Assembly: GCA_003241215.1 (NCBI GenBank)
Contig: QFOL01000240.1
Location: forward strand, 1 to 5,976
Source of the DNA: Agrobacterium fabrum
GTDB lineage: Bacteria; Pseudomonadota; Alphaproteobacteria; Rhizobiales; Rhizobiaceae
DNA length: 5,976 bases
Reading direction: 5' to 3'
Made by a program: the position numbers and the translations under genes. The notes beneath the pieces are model-generated. The model was not told the DNA's origin, did not search any database, and saw only the letters and a list, made by a program, of their open reading frames with translations. The stretch's first letter is position 1. The number at the start of each line of letters is the position of its first letter. Shown piece after piece: positions 1 to 5,966 of this stretch.

Positions 1-175
1 CATTCTTCTGGTGGTGGGGGCCATCATCCTCTACCGCCGCTTCGTTCGCGATGCGGAAAAGCTCTCGGCGAAATCGAAACAGCGCGAGAAGGAACGCGAA
101 ACCGGCGCCATCGGCACGCTGATCAAGGACCCGGAAACCGGCGAATACCGCGTGAAGCGCGAGGATGAGACGTAA
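1..175 (+). CDS. C-terminal end of a small membrane protein (5' end outside window)
   Basis: An open frame enters from the left edge (first complete codon at base 2) and stops at TAA 173-175, giving 57 visible residues. They begin with a hydrophobic run (ILLVVGAIILY), the end of a probable membrane helix. An arginine-rich boundary (YRRFVRD) follows, then a long charged Lys/Glu/Arg tail that may be helical. The last part reads GTLIKDPETGEYRVKRED and looks like a short conserved tail. The positive residues directly after the helix suggest the tail is cytoplasmic. Codon use (GCC, ATC, CTG, CGC) matches glyQ and unlike the toxin-antitoxin genes downstream. I do not recognise the family and assign no function. 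Confidence 0.75.
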   Translation, partial: ILLVVGAIILYRRFVRDAEKLSAKSKQREKERETGAIGTLIKDPETGEYRVKREDET

Positions 176-204
176 TTTTCCTGTAACGCGGAATTTGCTA
201 TAGT
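176..204 (+). promoter_or_regulatory. Candidate promoter of the toxin-antitoxin pair (extended -10)
   Basis: The sequence TGCTATAGT at 196-204 is a good extended -10 element: a TG, one base, then TATAGT (5 of 6 to TATAAT). A weak -35 (TTTTCC, 176-181) sits 17 bases upstream, and extended -10 promoters tolerate a poor -35. Transcription would start near 211, leaving a leader of about 16 bases that contains the Shine-Dalgarno. The element lies in the 52-base gap after the upstream stop codon, so the pair probably has its own promoter. Antitoxins of this family usually repress their own promoter, but I see no clear inverted repeat here to serve as operator. Confidence 0.5.
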
Positions 205-215
205 CGCTTTCGAGT

Positions 216-222
216 AAGGAGG
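216..222 (+). promoter_or_regulatory. Strong Shine-Dalgarno of the antitoxin gene
   Basis: AAGGAGG lies five bases upstream of the ATG at 228. It is a near-perfect match to the 16S rRNA 3' end and fixes the antitoxin start. The toxin has no comparable site, which fits a module in which more antitoxin than toxin is made. Confidence 0.8.
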
Positions 223-227
223 CTGTC

Positions 228-458
228 ATGCGTGTCACGAAATGGGGCGATAGTCTTGCTGTCCGCATTCCGGCGGATGTCGCGGAAGCCTTGCACATCA
301 AGGAAGGCGACGAGGTGGATGTCATTACGATAGCTGAGCCTGTTGCCCAGGAACCTACTGAAGAAGAACGCCGCCGAGCGCTTGAAAAAATTCGCGCGCT
401 GCGTTGGACGTTGCCGCCGGACTATAAGTTTGACCGTGACGAGGCGAATGAGCGTTGA
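228..458 (+). CDS. vapB: AbrB/MazE-type antitoxin of a PIN-toxin module
   Basis: This 76-residue protein should bind and neutralise the toxin encoded immediately downstream and repress the shared promoter. Residues 3-35 show the AbrB/MazE/SpoVT swapped-hairpin DNA-binding fold: VTKWGDSLAVRIP (3-15) followed by the LHIKEGDEVDV strand (22-32). A charged linker with the acidic/arginine helix EEERRRALEKIRALR (45-59) follows. The short tail PPDYKFDRDEANER (63-76) is of the kind that MazE-like antitoxins use to wrap their toxin. The ATG is set by a strong Shine-Dalgarno. The stop overlaps the toxin start by four bases, so the genes are translationally coupled. The symbol is family-level: the same fold partners both MazF and VapC toxins, and the PIN neighbour decides for VapB. 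Base use is less GC-rich than in the flanking genes. Confidence 0.88.
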   Translation: MRVTKWGDSLAVRIPADVAEALHIKEGDEVDVITIAEPVAQEPTEEERRRALEKIRALRWTLPPDYKFDRDEANER

Positions 459-871
459 GCCAGACGCCCTTCGTTGACACGAATATCCTTGTCTATGCTG
501 CCACTTCCGACCACCGCTCGGGCGTGGCAAACAGAATAATCTCACAGCCCTTCATGACCAGTGTACAGGCGCTTAACGAATTTTCGGTCGTTGCACGCAG
601 AAAACTGCGAATGGAATGGAGCGGCATACGGTCCGCTTTGCAAGATTTCAGAACGGCCGCCACGCGGATTGTGCCACTGGATGTTGCCCTCCACATCGCC
701 GCGCTTGATCTCGTGGAGAGATACAATGTCGCCTTCTATGACGCCTTGATGCTGGCGGCAGCTCAGGAGGCTGAAAGCACTGTCTTCTTCTCCGAAGACA
801 TGCAGGATGGCCTCATCGTCGAAGGGCGAATGAAGATCGCCAACCCGTTCACTGCCCGTCTCCACGCATAA
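455..871 (+). CDS. vapC: PIN-domain ribonuclease toxin (VapC-type)
   Basis: This 138-residue protein spans a single PIN domain, the usual size for a VapC toxin. Such toxins are metal-dependent endoribonucleases that cut tRNA or rRNA and stop translation; the target here cannot be told from sequence. The four acidic positions expected to hold Mg/Mn appear intact: D8 in FVDTNILVY, E42 in ALNEFSVVARRK, D96 in FYDALMLAAA, and D115 in FFSEDMQDG (E114 or D118 could contribute). The toxin is therefore probably active. The start is TTG 455-457, overlapping the antitoxin stop as TTGA; no in-frame ATG lies near it, and the ribosome site is weak (GAGG at 441-444). Codons such as ATA, AGA and TCA, rare in the neighbouring genes, occur here and suggest horizontal acquisition. 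Confidence 0.9.
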   Translation: MSQTPFVDTNILVYAATSDHRSGVANRIISQPFMTSVQALNEFSVVARRKLRMEWSGIRSALQDFRTAATRIVPLDVALHIAALDLVERYNVAFYDALMLAAAQEAESTVFFSEDMQDGLIVEGRMKIANPFTARLHA

Positions 872-914
872 AACCTTGACCCTCACGCCATGCCGTGGCA
901 CGTGTCCGCATCCG

Positions 915-934
915 AAGTAAGTCAGTGCTTACTT
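915..934 (+). promoter_or_regulatory. Perfect 7+7 inverted repeat upstream of glyQ (possible operator)
   Basis: AAGTAAG (915-921) and CTTACTT (928-934) are exact reverse complements separated by six bases. The repeat lies 26 bases before the chosen glyQ start, in the 89-base gap after the toxin gene. The symmetry and spacing resemble operators of TetR-family repressors, but no such regulator is in the window. It could also form an RNA hairpin in the glyQ leader. No T-run follows, so it is not a rho-independent terminator. Confidence 0.45.
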
Positions 935-960
935 GTCCTCCTAACGCCGCGATGACTGCA

Positions 961-1914
961 ATGACCGATGTTCCCGACCATATGAACCCGAAGCGTTCCT
1001 TCCAGGCGCTGATCCTGACGCTGCATAATTACTGGGCCGACAAGGGCTGCGCGGTGCTGCAGCCCTACGATATGGAAGTGGGCGCGGGCACGTTTCATCC
1101 GGCGACGACGCTGCGTGCGCTTGGACCGAAGCCGTGGAAGGCCGCTTATGTGCAGCCTTCGCGCCGCCCGTCCGATGGCCGTTATGGCGAAAACCCCAAC
1201 CGCCTGCAGCATTATTACCAGTACCAGGTCATTCTGAAGCCCAACCCTTCCAACCTTCAGGAACTCTATCTCGGTTCGCTGAAGGCGATCGGCCTCGATC
1301 CGCTGCTGCACGATGTGCGCTTCGTCGAAGACGATTGGGAAAGCCCGACGCTCGGCGCCTGGGGTCTCGGCTGGGAATGCTGGTGCGACGGCATGGAAGT
1401 GTCGCAGTTCACCTATTTCCAGCAGGTCTGCGGCATCGAATGCTCGCCGGTCGCGGGCGAGCTGACCTATGGTCTGGAGCGTCTCGCCATGTATGTTCAG
1501 GGCGTCGACAATGTCTACGATCTGAACTTCAACGGCCGCGAAGGCGAGGAGAAGATCTCCTATGGCGACGTCTTCCTGCAGGCCGAGCAGGAATATTCTC
1601 GCCATAATTTCGAATTTGCCGACACCGCCATGCTGCATCGCCATTTCATCGACGCCGAAAAGGAATGCCAGGCGCTTCTCGCCGCCGGTGCGCCCGGCGA
1701 TAACGATAATCAGCGCCTGCACAAATGTGTGTTTCCGGCCTATGACCAGTGCATCAAGGCCAGCCACGTCTTCAACCTTCTGGATGCGCGTGGTGTGATC
1801 TCGGTGACGGAACGCCAGAGCTATATCCTGCGCGTGCGCACGCTGGCGAAAGCCTGCGGCGAAGCCTTCCTGCTGACGGATGCGGGCGGGCTGAACTGGA
1901 ACAGGGCCGCCTGA
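961..1914 (+). CDS. glyQ: Glycyl-tRNA synthetase alpha subunit
   Basis: GlyQ is the catalytic alpha subunit of the bacterial alpha2beta2 glycyl-tRNA synthetase. It activates glycine with ATP in the cytoplasm and, with GlyS, charges tRNA-Gly. From the chosen start it has 317 residues, close to the E. coli protein of about 300. Recognisable class II features are [13 protein letters not shown] (35-47), the ATP-binding motif 2 region [19 protein letters not shown] (62-80), and the motif 3 region [15 protein letters not shown] (167-181). The block GAWGLGWE before motif 3 and the C-terminal [16 protein letters not shown] block also match GlyQ. In-frame ATGs occur at 952, 961 and 982, and the frame extends upstream to 895. 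None has a good Shine-Dalgarno. I chose 961 because Met-Thr-Asp then MNPKRSF fits rhizobial GlyQ N-termini as I recall them; 982 is the main alternative. The beta-subunit gene appears only at 5967. Confidence 0.97.
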   Translation: MTDVPDHMNPKRSFQALILTLHNYWADKGCAVLQPYDMEVGAGTFHPATTLRALGPKPWKAAYVQPSRRPSDGRYGENPNRLQHYYQYQVILKPNPSNLQELYLGSLKAIGLDPLLHDVRFVEDDWESPTLGAWGLGWECWCDGMEVSQFTYFQQVCGIECSPVAGELTYGLERLAMYVQGVDNVYDLNFNGREGEEKISYGDVFLQAEQEYSRHNFEFADTAMLHRHFIDAEKECQALLAAGAPGDNDNQRLHKCVFPAYDQCIKASHVFNLLDARGVISVTERQSYILRVRTLAKACGEAFLLTDAGGLNWNRAA

Positions 1915-1947
1915 ACGTTTATGTAAGGCGGGGCAACAGTCTAACGT

Positions 1948-1970
1948 GCGGAGGCCACTACGGTGTCCGC
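1948..1970 (+). other. RNA hairpin with UACG tetraloop between glyQ and lemA
   Basis: In the 78-base glyQ-lemA gap, GCGGA (1948-1952) pairs with TCCGC (1966-1970). Inside it, CAC (1956-1958) pairs with GTG (1963-1965) around the loop TACG, leaving a three-base bulge (1953-1955). In RNA the loop is C(UACG)G, a member of the unusually stable UNCG tetraloops. No T-run follows, so it is not a terminator. It sits seven bases before the lemA Shine-Dalgarno and may mark a processing point or influence lemA translation. Confidence 0.4.
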
Positions 1971-1977
1971 GCCTCTT

Positions 1978-1984
1978 GAGGAGG
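1978..1984 (+). promoter_or_regulatory. Shine-Dalgarno that decides the lemA start
   Basis: GAGGAGG ends eight bases before the ATG at 1993, which selects that ATG over the in-frame GTG at 1963. The DUF2207 gene has the same motif at the same distance from its start. Confidence 0.8.
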
Positions 1985-1992
1985 GGTCGAGA

Positions 1993-2544
1993 ATGTTCAT
2001 CACGCTGGCAATCATCGCGGCAATCGCGCTTTATGTCGTCTTCATCTATAACGGGCTGGTCAAGGCGCGGCAGATGAAGGAAGAGGCGTGGTCGGGCATT
2101 GACGTGCAGCTGAAACGCCGCGCCGATCTCATTCCCAACCTCATCGAGACCGTGAAGGGTTACGCGGCGCATGAAAAGAGCACCTTCGAGGAGGTGATCG
2201 CCATGCGTAACCGGGCGCAGGCCGTGCCGGCGGGCGATGTCGAAGGCCGCGCCCAGGCGGAAGGCCTGCTGTCGCAGGCGCTCGGTAAACTCTTCGCGCT
2301 TGCCGAAGCCTATCCCGATCTCAAGGCCAATACGAATTTTCTGGAATTGCAGCGGTCGCTGGAAACCATCGAAGGCGAAATCCAGATGTCGCGCCGTTAT
2401 TACAATGGCGCCGCCCGCGATCTCAACGTCAAGGTGGAAAGCTTCCCGTCCAATCTGGTTGCAGGCCAGTTCGGTTTTGCCAAGGCGCCCTATTTCGAGA
2501 TCGACAACCCGGCCGACCGCGCCGTGCCGACAGTGAAATTCTAA
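1993..2544 (+). CDS. lemA: LemA family membrane protein
   Basis: This 183-residue protein has the normal LemA length and layout. A single N-terminal membrane helix (about residues 2-19, MFITLAIIAAIALYVVFIY) is followed by a soluble, largely helical domain. The family signature is clear: YNGLVKARQMKEEAW (19-33) running into IDVQLKRRADLIPNLIETVKG (36-56), with Y57 and the AAHEK region after it. The N-terminus is probably outside the cell and the helical domain in the cytoplasm, as proposed for LemA; this is not shown by the sequence. The family's biochemical function is unknown. LemA genes are often found beside DUF2207 or TPM-domain membrane proteins, and a DUF2207 gene does follow here after aroA. 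The ATG at 1993 is supported by a Shine-Dalgarno and puts the hydrophobic segment at the extreme N-terminus. Transcription may continue from glyQ. Confidence 0.94.
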   Translation: MFITLAIIAAIALYVVFIYNGLVKARQMKEEAWSGIDVQLKRRADLIPNLIETVKGYAAHEKSTFEEVIAMRNRAQAVPAGDVEGRAQAEGLLSQALGKLFALAEAYPDLKANTNFLELQRSLETIEGEIQMSRRYYNGAARDLNVKVESFPSNLVAGQFGFAKAPYFEIDNPADRAVPTVKF

Positions 2545-2565
2545 GCGCACTGTTCCCCCGGCGGC

Positions 2566-2594
2566 TTAAGACCTCCCGTTCAAATTCCGATAAT
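2566..2594 (+). promoter_or_regulatory. Candidate sigma-70 promoter for the EPSP synthase gene
   Basis: TTAAGA (2566-2571, 4 of 6 to TTGACA) and GATAAT (2589-2594, 5 of 6 to TATAAT) are 17 bases apart. Transcription would start near 2601, about 30 bases before the ATG. It lies wholly in the 87-base gap after lemA. The octamer CGATAATC covering the -10 recurs at 2624-2631, right against the start codon. This is a by-eye match and such matches occur by chance. Confidence 0.35.
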
Positions 2595-2631
2595 CCGGCC
2601 CCGCGCCGCATTCTTTGACAAGACGATAATC

Positions 2632-3909
2632 ATGATCGAACTGACCATCACCCCGCCCGACCACCCGCTTTCCGGCAAGGTCGAGCCGCCCGGCTCCAAA
2701 TCCATCACCAATCGTGCGCTTTTGCTGGCTGGTCTTGCCAAGGGCAAAAGCCGGTTGACCGGCGCACTGAAAAGCGACGACACGCTTTATATGGCCGAAG
2801 CCCTGCGCGAGATGGGTGTCAAGGTCACCGAGCCTGATGCCACCACCTTCGTGGTGGAAGGCACAGGTGTATTGCAGCAGCCGGAAAAGCCGCTTTTCCT
2901 CGGCAATGCCGGCACTGCCACGCGCTTCCTCACCGCTGCCGCAGCACTTGTGGATGGCGCCGTCATCATCGATGGCGACGAGCACATGCGCAAACGCCCG
3001 ATCATGCCGCTGGTGGAGGCCCTGCGCTCCCTCGGCGTCGAGGCGGAAGCGCCGACCGGCTGCCCGCCCGTCACCGTCTGCGGCAAGGGTACAGGGTTCC
3101 CGAAGGGCAGCGTCACCATCGACGCCAATCTTTCCAGCCAATATGTGTCGGCACTTCTGATGGCGGCCGCCTGCGGCGACAAGCCTGTCGATATCATCCT
3201 CAAGGGCGAGGAAATCGGCGCCAAGGGCTATATCGATCTCACCACATCGGCCATGGAAGCTTTTGGCGCGAAGGTGGAGCGGGTGAGCAACGCCATCTGG
3301 CGCGTGCATCCGACGGGTTACACGGCGACCGATTTCCACATCGAGCCGGATGCCTCCGCCGCCACCTATCTCTGGGGTGCGGAACTGCTGACCGGCGGCG
3401 CGATCGATATCGGCACGCCGGCCGATAAATTCACCCAGCCGGATGCCAAGGCCTATGAGGTCATGGCGAAGTTTCCGCATTTGCCCGCCGAAATCGACGG
3501 TTCGCAGATGCAGGACGCCATTCCGACCATCGCGGTTCTCGCCGCCTTCAACGAAACGCCGGTGCGTTTCGTCGGCATCGCCAATCTGCGCGTCAAGGAA
3601 TGCGACCGTATCCGCGCCGTCTCGCTCGGCCTCAACGAAATCCGTAACGGTCTGGCGCATGAGGAAGGCGACGACCTGATCGTGCATTCCGACCCGGCTC
3701 TTGCGGGCCAGACGGTCAAGGCCTCCATCGACACTTTTGCCGACCATCGCATCGCCATGAGCTTTGCGCTGGCGGCGCTGAAGATCGGCGGCATTGCCAT
3801 CCAGAATCCGGCCTGCGTCGGCAAGACCTATCCCGGTTACTGGAAAGCGCTCGCCTCGCTGGGTGTCGACTATACCGAAAAGGAAAGCGCTGCCGAGCCG
3901 CAGCACTGA
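2632..3909 (+). CDS. aroA: 3-phosphoshikimate 1-carboxyvinyltransferase (EPSP synthase), divergent type
   Basis: EPSP synthase joins phosphoenolpyruvate to shikimate 3-phosphate, the sixth step of the shikimate pathway to aromatic amino acids. The protein has 425 residues against 427 in E. coli. Aligned by eye to the E. coli enzyme, the key residues are present: K23, S24 and R28 in PGSKSITNR; G94 and R98 in GNAGTATRF; R122 in RKRP; S168, S169 and Q170; catalytic D295, N318, K322, E323 and R326 in NLRVKECDR; R373 in ADHRIAM; K398 in GKTYPGY. Differences are F99 where E. coli has Pro101, A197 where it has Ser197, and about 18 fewer residues between Y200 and D295. It is clearly not the CP4-type class II enzyme known from Agrobacterium, whose loop reads GNAATGCR, so the genome may carry a second EPSP synthase. 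The ATG at 2632 has no good Shine-Dalgarno. Glyphosate behaviour cannot be predicted from these residues. Confidence 0.93.
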   Translation: MIELTITPPDHPLSGKVEPPGSKSITNRALLLAGLAKGKSRLTGALKSDDTLYMAEALREMGVKVTEPDATTFVVEGTGVLQQPEKPLFLGNAGTATRFLTAAAALVDGAVIIDGDEHMRKRPIMPLVEALRSLGVEAEAPTGCPPVTVCGKGTGFPKGSVTIDANLSSQYVSALLMAAACGDKPVDIILKGEEIGAKGYIDLTTSAMEAFGAKVERVSNAIWRVHPTGYTATDFHIEPDASAATYLWGAELLTGGAIDIGTPADKFTQPDAKAYEVMAKFPHLPAEIDGSQMQDAIPTIAVLAAFNETPVRFVGIANLRVKECDRIRAVSLGLNEIRNGLAHEEGDDLIVHSDPALAGQTVKASIDTFADHRIAMSFALAALKIGGIAIQNPACVGKTYPGYWKALASLGVDYTEKESAAEPQH

Positions 3910-3915
3910 GCCATT

Positions 3916-3922
3916 GAGGAGG
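3916..3922 (+). promoter_or_regulatory. Shine-Dalgarno supporting a GTG start
   Basis: GAGGAGG lies in the 21-base gap after the aroA stop, eight bases before the GTG at 3931. It supports that GTG as the true start, which also places the signal peptide at the N-terminus. Confidence 0.8.
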
Positions 3923-3930
3923 GACCGCCC

Positions 3931-5868
3931 GTGAAGACCATCGCCGCAAGACTTCTCGCGCTGTTCGTCTTCCTGGGCGCGGCCTTCCCGGCCTTCGCGG
4001 AGGAATTCATCCGCTCCTACCATTCCGTCATCGAGGTGGCGGCGGATGGCAAGCTGACGGTGACGGAAACCATCACCGCCCGCGCCGAAGGACAGAACAT
4101 CAAGCGCGGCATCTTCCGCGATTTCCCGCTTTATGCGCTGGATGCGAATAACCGCCGCACGAAGGTGGATTTCAACGTCGTTTCGGTGGAGCGCGATGGC
4201 GCGCCGGAAAATTGGCGCACCGAAACCATCGATGGCGGCATCCGCATCTATACCGGCAGCGCCGAGCGTTTTCTGCCGACCGGCGAGCATATCTTCCAGA
4301 TCACCTACACCACCGCCCGGCAGATCCGCTATTTCAGCGATTATGACGAGCTGACCTGGAACGTTACCGGCAATGGCTGGCAATTCCCTATGGGGGAGAT
4401 TTCCGCCACCATCACCTTGCCGCAGGGCGTCAGGGCCACCGACACCGCCGTCTTCACCGGTCCGCTTGGCGCGAAGGGTAAGGATGCGCGCATTCTGAAC
4501 GAAGGTAACGAGGTGTTCTTCGCCTCCACCCGTCCGTTTACGGTTGGCGAGGGCATGACGGTCGCCGTCAAGCTGCCCAAGGGCGCGATTGCCGCACCTG
4601 ACACCTCGCAGGAGGCGGGCTGGTGGCTGCGGGATAATCTCGCCATCCTGCTTTCGGGCGGCGGGCTTTTCGCCGTGCTGCTTTATTACCTGCGCGCCTG
4701 GTTCGCCGTCGGCCGCGATCCGGCGAAGGGCGTGGTCGTGCCGCGCTGGGATGCACCGGAGGGGCTTTCGCCGGCTCTGGTCAACTATGTCGATAATAGG
4801 GGTTTTTCGGGTGCCGGCTGGACAGCGCTCTCTGCCTCGGCCCTTGATCTTGCGGTGAAGGGTTATGTCGTTCTGGAGGATTTGAAGAACGCCATCGTCA
4901 TTCGCCGCACGGAAAAGCCAACCGCCGCCGATCTGCCGACCGGCCAGAAGACGCTGTTGTCCTCCATCGGCAGTCCGGGCGAGACTTTGACCATCGACAA
5001 GGCCCATGGGGCGGAGGTGGAAAAGGTCGGAAAACAGTTCCGCGCGGCGATAGAGAAAGAACATCGCGGCAAATATTACCGCAGCAATGTCGGTTACACT
5101 GTCTTCGGCATCTTCCTCAGCATCGCCCTCATCGTCGCGACGCTGGTGTTTGGCGATCTGGATGAAAGCGCCATTGCCGCCGTGCTGGTCTTCGGCTTTT
5201 TCGCCTTCTTCTTCAGCATCCTGTCGATTGGCATCGGCCGGCAGTTTTCGCGCGGCGCACCGCTGCGCAAACGGATTGGCGGCATCGTCATGCTGGCCTT
5301 TGCCGGTTTTGTGGCGTTTTCCGCCATCGGCGGCATCGCCACGCAAATCCTGCTGGATGTGACGCATGACACCAAGTCGCTGGCGCTGGCCGCCATCGGC
5401 GGCATCGTGCTGACCAATGCGCTGTTTCTGTTCCTGATGGGCGCGCCGACGCCGCTCGGCCGCAAGCTGATGGATGGCATCGAGGGCCTCCGAACCTATC
5501 TGACGCTGGCGGAAAAAGACCGGATGAACATGGCTGGTGCGCCCGCCATGTCGCCGCAGCATTTCGAGACGCTGCTGCCCTATGCCGTGGCGCTCGGCGT
5601 CGAAAAACCGTGGAGCCGCACCTTCGAGGCCTGGCTCGCAACGGCCGCTGCCGGTGCCGCTGCGGCAAGTTATGCGCCCGGCTGGTATGCGGGCAGCAAT
5701 TACGGAACCTTTGGCGACAGGATCGGCGGGTTCTCCACCTCCATGGCGAACACTATCGCCTCCACCATTCCCCAGCCCGTCAGCTCCTCCGGCTCCAGCT
5801 TTTCGGGCGGTGGCGGCGGCGGTTTTTCCGGCTCCGGCGGTGGCGGCGGTGGTGGCGGCGGCTGGTAA
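3931..5868 (+). CDS. DUF2207 (YciQ-like) membrane protein with signal peptide and glycine-rich tail
   Basis: This 645-residue protein has the typical DUF2207 architecture; its molecular function is unknown. A Sec signal peptide (MKTIAARLLALFVFLGAAF, with likely cleavage after AFA at residue 23) leads into an extracytoplasmic beta-rich domain, about 24-230. That domain begins with the family pattern FIRSYHSVIEVAADGKLTVTETI, followed by IKRGIFRDFP. A membrane helix (237-254) is followed by WFAVGRDP (257-264) and a PEGLSPALVNYV-type segment marking the cytoplasmic part. Four further hydrophobic segments lie at about 389-408, 414-436, 449-470 and 484-504. The segment GLRTYLTLAEKDRMN (519-533) and LLPYAVALGVEKPW (548-561) are also typical. 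The tail (618-645) is Ser then Gly-rich and ends in Trp. The start is GTG with a Shine-Dalgarno. It probably acts with LemA, encoded two genes upstream. It follows aroA by 21 bases and is likely co-transcribed with it. Confidence 0.92.
   Translation: MKTIAARLLALFVFLGAAFPAFAEEFIRSYHSVIEVAADGKLTVTETITARAEGQNIKRGIFRDFPLYALDANNRRTKVDFNVVSVERDGAPENWRTETIDGGIRIYTGSAERFLPTGEHIFQITYTTARQIRYFSDYDELTWNVTGNGWQFPMGEISATITLPQGVRATDTAVFTGPLGAKGKDARILNEGNEVFFASTRPFTVGEGMTVAVKLPKGAIAAPDTSQEAGWWLRDNLAILLSGGGLFAVLLYYLRAWFAVGRDPAKGVVVPRWDAPEGLSPALVNYVDNRGFSGAGWTALSASALDLAVKGYVVLEDLKNAIVIRRTEKPTAADLPTGQKTLLSSIGSPGETLTIDKAHGAEVEKVGKQFRAAIEKEHRGKYYRSNVGYTVFGIFLSIALIVATLVFGDLDESAIAAVLVFGFFAFFFSILSIGIGRQFSRGAPLRKRIGGIVMLAFAGFVAFSAIGGIATQILLDVTHDTKSLALAAIGGIVLTNALFLFLMGAPTPLGRKLMDGIEGLRTYLTLAEKDRMNMAGAPAMSPQHFETLLPYAVALGVEKPWSRTFEAWLATAAAGAAAASYAPGWYAGSNYGTFGDRIGGFSTSMANTIASTIPQPVSSSGSSFSGGGGGGFSGSGGGGGGGGGW
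5806..5862 (+). repeat. Glycine-codon low-complexity tract at the 3' end of the DUF2207 gene
   Basis: GGC/GGT codons dominate here and encode two glycine runs, residues 626-631 and 636-644, split by FSGS and ending before Trp645. Alternating GGC and GGT partly breaks the repeat, but slippage could still change the run length between strains without shifting frame. Ser/Gly tails of this kind ending in Trp are a known feature of DUF2207 and TPM-domain membrane proteins. Confidence 0.7.
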
Positions 5869-5880
5869 CGCCCGCGGGCG
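5869..5880 (+). other. Perfect 12-base palindrome directly after the DUF2207 stop
   Basis: CGCCCGCGGGCG begins at the base after the TAA stop (5866-5868) and is exactly self-complementary. As RNA it could form only a short hairpin (four pairs, four-base loop). It is followed by GTAATTTAACC rather than a T-run, so a rho-independent terminator is doubtful. The rest of the gap to 5966 shows nothing I can assign; there is no convincing -35/-10 pair. Confidence 0.3.
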
Positions 5881-5966
5881 GTAATTTAACCGATAGCTGG
5901 TGACTTTTGCCGCTGGTCTTGCTAAGTCCGCGACACTCTTTTGCAACAGATTAAAGTCCTTATCCC

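Noticed and set aside
876..904. Promoter for glyQ starting from TTGACC at 876-881
   Set aside because: The -35 is good, but at 16-18 bases spacing only GC-rich sequence around CACGTG is found, with no -10 resemblance.
896..911. Sigma-54-like promoter (TGGCACG followed by GC)
   Set aside because: The TGGCACG half matches well, but the GC at 908-909 is one base too close to the GG and the preceding TT is missing. Sigma-54 promoters need strict spacing.
895..960. N-terminal extension of GlyQ from the ATG at 895
   Set aside because: The extra residues do not resemble GlyQ, the stretch contains the inverted repeat, and there is no Shine-Dalgarno before 895.
1963..1992. GTG start for LemA ten codons upstream
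   Set aside because: The Shine-Dalgarno at 1978-1984 lies inside this extension and points to the ATG at 1993, which also puts the membrane helix at the N-terminus.
922..2550. A 542-codon open frame on the minus strand across glyQ and lemA
   Set aside because: It has the same codon-aligned relation to glyQ and lemA, whose proteins have unmistakable family motifs. It has no recognisable fold.
2596..2616. Terminator after lemA (CGGC, five-base loop, GCCG, then CATTCTTT)
   Set aside because: The stem has only four pairs and the T-run is short and interrupted.
2615..2630. TTGACA (2615-2620) and GATAAT (2625-2630) as a promoter for aroA
   Set aside because: Both hexamers look good alone, but only four bases separate them, so one polymerase cannot use both.
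5900..5927. Promoter for glyS (GTGACT and CTAAGT, 16 bases apart)
   Set aside because: The -35 matches 4 of 6, but the -10 is too far from TATAAT to support.
2566..5946. A 1126-codon open frame on the minus strand
   Set aside because: Its codons are exactly opposite those of aroA and the DUF2207 gene. A stop would need TTA, CTA or TCA in the sense frame, codons these GC-rich genes avoid. The translation is rich in Arg, Gly, Asp and His with no recognisable domain, so it is a shadow of codon bias.
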